This document shows positions 6,865 to 11,305 of a DNA stretch of 11,305 nucleotides, piece after piece (positions within the stretch are counted from its first letter, which is position 1; each line of letters begins with the position of its first letter). The position numbers were made by a program, and so were the translations under genes. The notes beneath the pieces are model-generated. The model had not been told where the DNA came from, searched no databases, and saw only the letters and a program-made list of their open reading frames with translations. This DNA is from CAYYWV01 sp964531525 (GTDB lineage: Bacteria > Pseudomonadota > Alphaproteobacteria > JAAXGF01), in the NCBI GenBank assembly GCA_964531525.1, contig CAZHDF010000112.1:1-11305 (forward strand). The letters run 5' to 3'.

Positions 6865-8469
6865 ATGTCCCAGTCGCATTCCGGCCCCGCCCCATCCGCA
6901 ACCCCCATCGCCCGCGCGCTGATCTCGGTCTCCGACAAGACCGGTCTCGCCGCGTTCGGCCGCTTCCTCGCCGAGCGCGGGGTCGAGATCCTGTCGACCG
7001 GCGGCTCGGCCCGCGCGCTCGCCGAGGCCGGCGTCGCCGTGGTCGAGGTGTCCGAGCACACCGGCTTTCCCGAGATCATGGACGGCCGCGTCAAGACCCT
7101 GCACCCCAAGGTCCACGGCGGGATTCTCGCGCGCCGCGACCTCGCCGCCCACCGCGCCGCCATGGAGACTCACGGCATCGCGCCGATCGATCTGGTGGTG
7201 GTCAATCTCTATCCCTTCGAGGAGACCGTCGCGCGCGGAGCGGCGCCCGCCGACTGCATCGAGAACATCGACATCGGCGGGCCGTCGATGATCCGCTCGG
7301 CGGCCAAGAACCACGCCTTCGTCACCGTGGTGGTCGATCCCGCCGACTATCCCGCGGTGATGGAGGAGATGACCGCCACCGACGGCGCGACCGGGGCGGA
7401 CTTGCGCGCGCGGCTGGCGCGCGCCGCCTTCGCCCGCACCGCGGCCTACGACGCGGCGATCGCCCGCTGGATGGCCGAGCGCGGCGGCGAGGCGCTGCCC
7501 GAGACGCTCGCGCTCGCGCTCAACCGGGGCGCGCTGCTGCGCTACGGCGAGAACCCGCACCAAGAGGCCGCGCTCTACGTCGGCGGCCCGGCCCGGCCGG
7601 GCGTCGCCTCGGCGACCCAGATCCAGGGCAAGGCGCTCAGCTACAACAACCTCAACGATACCGACGCGGCCTTCGAGCTGGTCGCCGAGTTCGCCGAGCC
7701 CGCGGTCGCGATCATCAAGCACGCCAATCCCTGCGGGGTCGCCGTCGCCGCGAGCCCGGCCGAGGCGTTTCGCAAGGCGCTCGCCTGCGATCCGGTCAGC
7801 GCGTTCGGCGGGATCGTCGCGCTCAACCGCCCGCTCGACGGTGACACGGCGGCCGAGATCGCCAAGCTGTTCGTCGAGGTGGTGATCGCGCCCGAGGCCG
7901 ACGAGGCCGCGCGCGAACGCCTCGCCGCCAAGAAGAACCTGCGCCTGCTGGTCACCGGCGCGATGCCCGATCCGGCGGGGGGCGGGCTCGCGCTGCGCGG
8001 AATCGCGGGCGGCATGCTGGTCCAGACCCGCGACGCGGGCCGGGTGGGGGCGGACGACCTCAAGGTCGTGACCAAGCGCGCGCCGAGCGCCGCCGAGATC
8101 GCCGATCTCCTGTTCGCCTTCACGGTCTGCAAGCACGTCAAGTCGAACGCCATCGTCTACGTCAAGGACGGCGCGACGGTGGGCGTCGGCGCGGGCCAGA
8201 TGAGCCGGGTCGATTCGGCGCGCATCGCCGCCGCCAAGGCGCGCGAGGCCGCCGAGGCCGCGGGCGAGCGCGAAAGCCGGACCGAGGGTTCGGTGGTCGC
8301 CTCGGACGCCTTCTTCCCCTTCGCCGACGGCCTGCTCGCGGCGGCGGAAGCGGGCGCGCGGGCCGTCATTCAGCCGGGCGGCTCGATGCGCGACGACGAG
8401 GTGATCGCCGCCGCCGACGAAAAGGGCCTCGCCATGGTGTTCACGGGGATGCGCCACTTCCGCCATTGA
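6865..8469 (+). CDS. purH: Bifunctional AICAR transformylase / IMP cyclohydrolase
   Basis: PurH carries out the last two steps of de novo purine synthesis: 10-formyl-THF-dependent formylation of AICAR to FAICAR, then ring closure to IMP, in the cytosol. The product is 534 aa, matching the usual ~525-540. The cyclohydrolase (MGS-like) domain spans about 14-150, with ISVSDKTGL (20-28), STGGSARAL (44-52), GFPEIMDGRVKTLHPKVHGG (67-86) and NIDIGGPSMIRSAAKN (134-149). The transformylase domain spans about 150-530, with LRYGENPHQEA (225-235), LSYNNLNDTDAAFEL (258-272) and the catalytic K285-H286 in IIKHANPCG. The C-terminal VQ/VIQPGGSMRDDEVI and VFTGMRHFRH are classic. The ATG at 6865 gives MSQSHSG before the conserved core; an AGG about 10 nt upstream is only a weak ribosome site. 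No residue needed for activity appears missing. It is unrelated in pathway to the sugar genes to its left and marks the return to housekeeping DNA. Confidence 0.98.
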   Translation: MSQSHSGPAPSATPIARALISVSDKTGLAAFGRFLAERGVEILSTGGSARALAEAGVAVVEVSEHTGFPEIMDGRVKTLHPKVHGGILARRDLAAHRAAMETHGIAPIDLVVVNLYPFEETVARGAAPADCIENIDIGGPSMIRSAAKNHAFVTVVVDPADYPAVMEEMTATDGATGADLRARLARAAFARTAAYDAAIARWMAERGGEALPETLALALNRGALLRYGENPHQEAALYVGGPARPGVASATQIQGKALSYNNLNDTDAAFELVAEFAEPAVAIIKHANPCGVAVAASPAEAFRKALACDPVSAFGGIVALNRPLDGDTAAEIAKLFVEVVIAPEADEAARERLAAKKNLRLLVTGAMPDPAGGGLALRGIAGGMLVQTRDAGRVGADDLKVVTKRAPSAAEIADLLFAFTVCKHVKSNAIVYVKDGATVGVGAGQMSRVDSARIAAAKAREAAEAAGERESRTEGSVVASDAFFPFADGLLAAAEAGARAVIQPGGSMRDDEVIAAADEKGLAMVFTGMRHFRH

Positions 8470-8498
8470 GGTCGCTCGGCTCGATTTCATTAAATGAA

Positions 8499-8581
8499 TC
8501 GGCGCCGGCCCACTCCCCCGCCCGGCCACCCATATCCTACGATCCCGTGGGTGGCCGGGCGGGGGAGTGGGCCGGCGCCGA
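8499..8581. terminator. Large perfect hairpin between convergent genes, probable bidirectional terminator
   Basis: Positions 8499-8532 and 8548-8581 are perfect reverse complements over 34 bp, enclosing a 15-nt loop (8533-8547). The structure starts 30 nt after the purH stop and ends 1 nt before the transporter stop at 8583, so it can fold in transcripts from both directions. No U-run follows on either side; only mildly AT-rich DNA flanks it. A second small palindrome, TTCATT-A-AATGAA (8486-8498), abuts the left arm. The purine-rich strand of each arm holds four G-runs with loops of 5, 1 and 3 nt (plus strand 8549-8571; minus strand 8509-8531), a G-quadruplex-type pattern. Termination is inferred from position; the arm length is greater than an ordinary terminator needs. 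Confidence 0.65.
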
Positions 8582-8582
8582 C

Positions 8583-9863
8583 TTAATGCATCATGGTCTT
8601 CGGCACGCGCAAGCCGATCAACAGGGCGAGGCCGAGGACCAGAAAGACCAGCGTGCTCGCCATGCCGGCGCGCTGGCTGTCGAAGGCGAGCGTCACCCAG
8701 GCGACCAGCGCCGGCCCGGCGAAGGCGGTGACCCGGCCCGAGAGCGCGAACAGGCCGAACATCTCGGCGCGCTTCTCGGCGGGCGCGAGCCGCGCCATCA
8801 TGGTGCGGCTCGATGACTGGACCGGGCCGATGAACAGGCCGAGCACCAGCGCCGCCCCCCAGAGCCAGCGGACGTCGGGGGCGAGAACCGCGACCGTTCC
8901 GCTCGCGATCAGCCCGACGAGCGCGATGATCAGCGTGCGCTTGGCGCCCAGCCGGTCGTCGACCCAGCCGAAGGCGAAGGCCCCGATCCCCGCCGTCACG
9001 TTGAGCGCGATGCCGAACAGGATGACCTCGGAAAGCGGCATGGCGAAGCTGCCCGCCGCGTAGATCCCGCCGAAGGCGAAGATCGTGTTCAGCCCGTCGA
9101 TGTAGAGAAGCCGCGCGAGAAGAAAGCGGATCACCACGCGGTTGCCGCGCAGATCGCGAAGCGTCGCGGCGAGCTGCGCGAGCCCGGCGCGAATCGCCGC
9201 CCCCGGAGCGCGCGCGCCCGGGGGCGCGTCGGGCACGAAGACGAACAGCGGCCAAGCGAAGACCGCGAACCAGAGCGCCGCGAGCGGGGCGACGATGCGC
9301 ACCTGTTCGGCGCGCGCGGGATCGAGGCCGAAGGGCGGCGGATCGGCCCGCACGAACACGACCAGCGCGATCGCCAGACAGGCGAGCCCGCCGGCATAGC
9401 CGATCGCCCAGCCCCCGGCCGACAGCCGTCCCATGCGTCCGGGCGCGGCGAGGCCGGGGAGCAGCGCATTGTAGAACACCATGCCGAGCTCGAAGCCGGC
9501 GTTCGCGATCGCGACCCAGACCAGCGCCCAGAGCGCGAAGGCGGGGTCGGGCTCGGCGTACCAGAGAAGAAGCGCCCCCAGAACGGTCGCCGCCGTGCAG
9601 GCGGCGAGCCAGGGCTTGCGCCGCCCGCCGGCGTCGGCGATCGCCCCCATGACCGGGGCGAGTAGCGCGACGGCGAGCGCGCTCGCCGCCATCGCGTTGC
9701 CCCAAAGCGCCGCGCCGCGCACCGGGTCGCCGACGATGCCCTGGGTGAAATAGGCGGCGAAGACGAAGGTGATGACGACCGTGGGAAAGGGCGAGTTGGC
9801 CCAGTCGAACAGGCACCAGGCGAGGCGCGCGCGAGACGCGCCGGGGCGCGACGCGCGGCTCAA
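8583..9863 (-). CDS. UMF1 (Atg22-like) family MFS transporter
   Basis: The 426-aa product is an integral inner-membrane protein with about 12 predicted hydrophobic helices, the normal size for the family. The N-terminal signature WCLFDWANSPFPTVVITFVF (16-35) matches the W-x3-D-W-A-N-S start of UMF1/Atg22-like transporters, followed by AAYFTQGIVGDP, LLAPVMGAIADAGGRRKPWL (an MFS loop 2-3 motif), and in the second half GWVDDRLGAKRTLIIALVGL and GPVQSSSRTMMARLAP. Yeast Atg22 exports amino acids from the vacuole; bacterial substrates are mostly unknown. Its place directly behind glutamate dehydrogenase hints at an amino-acid substrate, which is inference. The start must be TTG 9863: an in-frame TGA (the dehydrogenase stop, 9876-9878) lies five codons upstream, and no ATG or GTG precedes the conserved signature. 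There is no visible Shine-Dalgarno, so translation may depend on reinitiation after the upstream gene. Confidence 0.9.
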   Translation of the reverse strand: MSRASRPGASRARLAWCLFDWANSPFPTVVITFVFAAYFTQGIVGDPVRGAALWGNAMAASALAVALLAPVMGAIADAGGRRKPWLAACTAATVLGALLLWYAEPDPAFALWALVWVAIANAGFELGMVFYNALLPGLAAPGRMGRLSAGGWAIGYAGGLACLAIALVVFVRADPPPFGLDPARAEQVRIVAPLAALWFAVFAWPLFVFVPDAPPGARAPGAAIRAGLAQLAATLRDLRGNRVVIRFLLARLLYIDGLNTIFAFGGIYAAGSFAMPLSEVILFGIALNVTAGIGAFAFGWVDDRLGAKRTLIIALVGLIASGTVAVLAPDVRWLWGAALVLGLFIGPVQSSSRTMMARLAPAEKRAEMFGLFALSGRVTAFAGPALVAWVTLAFDSQRAGMASTLVFLVLGLALLIGLRVPKTMMH

Positions 9864-9875
9864 GAGCGCGGGCGC

Positions 9876-11305
9876 TCAGCCCGCGGCGAGGCCACGGATC
9901 TGCTGGGCGGCGACGGTCAACATGGCGAGATCGAGCCCGTCGACCTTGCGGAGATCGGCGAGTAGCTGCTCGGTGCGCTCGACCGCCGCGCCGTTGGCCT
10001 CGATCCACCGTTCGAGCGCGCCGTCGACCGCCTGCCCGCCGCCGGTCTCGAGAACCTCGGCGGTGAGGCGGCGCTGCTGGCCGTAAAGATCGTCGACGAT
10101 CGCCATGACCGCCTGGCGCTGCCAGGGCGTCGCCGCGTCGAAGTCGGCGGCTTTCTCGCGCAGCCAGTCGATGCCGAGCCGCTCGCCGAGGCGGAAATAA
10201 ACCCGGCCCACGTCCTCGACCGCGAGGTCGCGATGCTCGGCCGATTGGACGATATCGAGCGCCGAGACCAGCACCTCGGTGCTCGCGGCCTGGGTCGCCA
10301 CCTCGACCGGCACGCCGAGCTCGACATAGCGCTCGACCGCGCGCTCGAGCCGCTTGGCGCGGCTTTCGCTGATGACGTCGTCGAGCCGCCGCTTGAGCAC
10401 CTCGATGCCGGGCGTAAAGTCGCCGATGGTCGCGGCGATGTCGAGCGGATGGGCGCGATTGCGCAGGAACCACTGAGTGCAGCGCTCGACCAGATTGCCG
10501 ACGTCGAGCAACATCGCCGTCTGCACCTCGCTCGGCACCCGGTTGTCGAGGGCCTCGATCGCCCGCCACAGGGGCCGCAGGTCGAAGGCGTCGCGGGTGA
10601 TGGTGTAGGCGCGCGCGATCTCGCTGGGCGTGAAGCCGATCTCCTCGACGAAGTGATTGACGAAGGTCGCGCCGACCCGGTTGACCATGCTGTTGGTCAC
10701 GGCGGTCGCGATGATCTCGCGCCGCAGGCGGTGGCTCTCGATCGCCTTCTTGTAGCGCTCGCGCAAGGGCGCCGGGAAATAGCGCACCAGATCGACCGCG
10801 AGATACGGGTCCTCGGGCAGGTCCGAGTGCAGAAGCGCGTCGTAGAGCGTCATCTTGCTGTAGGCGAGAAGCACCGCGAGTTCGGGCCGCGTGAGGCCGA
10901 TGTCCGCCTTTTCGCGTTCGGTCAGGACCTCGTCGTCGGGCAGGAACTCGATCGTCCGGTCGAGTTTGCCGGTACGCTCGAGATCGCGTATCAGCCGCGC
11001 CTGGTCCTCGAGAAGCTCGACGCCCTGGGCGGCGGCGACGCTGATCGCCTGGGTCTGCTGATAGTTGTCGACCAGGACGAGGCGCGCGACCTCGTCGGTC
11101 ATGCGCTCGAGCAAACGGTTGCGCTGCTTCATGGTCATGTCGCCGTCGGCGACCACCTTGCCGAGCAGGATCTTGATGTTGACCTCGTGGTCGGAACAGT
11201 CGACCCCGGCCGAGTTGTCGATCGCGTCCGAATTGATGCGCCCGCCGCCGAGCGCGTACTCGATCCGCCCGCGCTGGGTGAAGCCGAGGTTGCCGCCCTC
11301 GCCGA
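9876..11305 (-). CDS. gdhB: NAD-specific glutamate dehydrogenase (180-kDa class), C-terminal part
   Basis: The reading frame stays open from the right window edge to a TGA at 9876-9878, giving the last 475 residues of a protein that in this family is about 1,600 aa. The visible part starts GEGGNLGFTQRGRIEYALGG and continues through GRINSDAIDNSAGVDCSDHE and VNIKILLGK, a hallmark block of the large bacterial NAD-GDH that closes its catalytic and NAD-binding region. The remaining ~425 residues are the helical C-terminal extension, with RLVLVDNYQQTQAISVA, RPELAVLLAYSKMTLYDALL, WRAIEALDNRVPSEVQTAML and TPGIEVLKRRLDDVI. The enzyme oxidises L-glutamate with NAD+ to 2-oxoglutarate and ammonium, a catabolic role in the cytosol. 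The true start lies beyond 11305; internal GTG or ATG codons such as 11156 are not starts, since family-conserved sequence continues upstream. The transporter gene follows 12 nt downstream on the same strand, probably in one transcript. Confidence 0.95.
   Translation of the reverse strand, partial: GEGGNLGFTQRGRIEYALGGGRINSDAIDNSAGVDCSDHEVNIKILLGKVVADGDMTMKQRNRLLERMTDEVARLVLVDNYQQTQAISVAAAQGVELLEDQARLIRDLERTGKLDRTIEFLPDDEVLTEREKADIGLTRPELAVLLAYSKMTLYDALLHSDLPEDPYLAVDLVRYFPAPLRERYKKAIESHRLRREIIATAVTNSMVNRVGATFVNHFVEEIGFTPSEIARAYTITRDAFDLRPLWRAIEALDNRVPSEVQTAMLLDVGNLVERCTQWFLRNRAHPLDIAATIGDFTPGIEVLKRRLDDVISESRAKRLERAVERYVELGVPVEVATQAASTEVLVSALDIVQSAEHRDLAVEDVGRVYFRLGERLGIDWLREKAADFDAATPWQRQAVMAIVDDLYGQQRRLTAEVLETGGGQAVDGALERWIEANGAAVERTEQLLADLRKVDGLDLAMLTVAAQQIRGLAAG

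Noticed and set aside
5075..6922. 615-codon plus-strand frame inside capD
   Set aside because: It is the +2/+3 shadow of capD, an Arg/Pro/Ala-rich translation with no family features; the capD frame carries every conserved motif.
6718..10569. 1283-codon open frame on the minus strand
   Set aside because: It crosses antisense purH, the large hairpin, and the transporter and dehydrogenase genes in another frame; the translation is arginine-rich without motifs. It reflects lack of AT-rich stops, not a gene.
9876..11156. Start of a 426-aa stand-alone protein at GTG 11156
   Set aside because: The codons upstream to the window edge encode sequence conserved in large NAD-glutamate dehydrogenases, so this is an internal codon of a truncated-by-window gene.

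Overview
The window is very GC-rich, with codon third positions almost all G or C. It encodes proteins typical of Proteobacteria: a 180-kDa-class NAD-glutamate dehydrogenase, a WbpM/CapD-type membrane sugar-nucleotide dehydratase and a KdsD-type isomerase. The combination best fits an alphaproteobacterium, perhaps in or near Rhodospirillales; this placement is an inference from protein style and base composition. I see no insertion sequence, phage gene, CRISPR array, tRNA or rRNA.

Left part (1-4704, minus strand): a surface-polysaccharide operon read right to left. It holds a KdsD/KpsF arabinose-5-phosphate isomerase, a winged-helix regulator with an unusual C-terminal domain, an asparagine-synthetase-family glutamine amidotransferase, and a GT4 glycosyltransferase that runs off the left edge. 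The last three genes are tightly packed (gaps of 5 and 12 nt). The regulator is separated from the isomerase by 105 nt holding a -10-like box and an inverted repeat, a plausible second promoter with an operator.

Middle (4705-6785): a 167-bp divergent intergenic region separates this operon from a plus-strand capD/wbpM-type gene. Together these genes suggest synthesis of a glycan containing 6-deoxy, amino or amidated sugars (capD makes the 4-keto-6-deoxy precursor, the amidotransferase could amidate a uronic acid, the GT4 enzyme adds a residue), with Kdo supply from the isomerase.

Right part (6865-11305): housekeeping genes. purH (plus) converges on a minus-strand pair made of a UMF1-family MFS transporter and the C-terminal part of NAD-glutamate dehydrogenase. 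Between purH and the transporter lies the most striking non-coding structure in the window: a perfect inverted repeat with 34-bp arms and a 15-nt loop. Each arm also carries a G-quadruplex-type motif, on opposite strands. The transporter starts with a TTG codon five codons after the dehydrogenase stop and in the same frame.

No wholly new system is evident. The best leads are the regulator with its candidate operator, the large hairpin, and the in-frame dehydrogenase/transporter junction.
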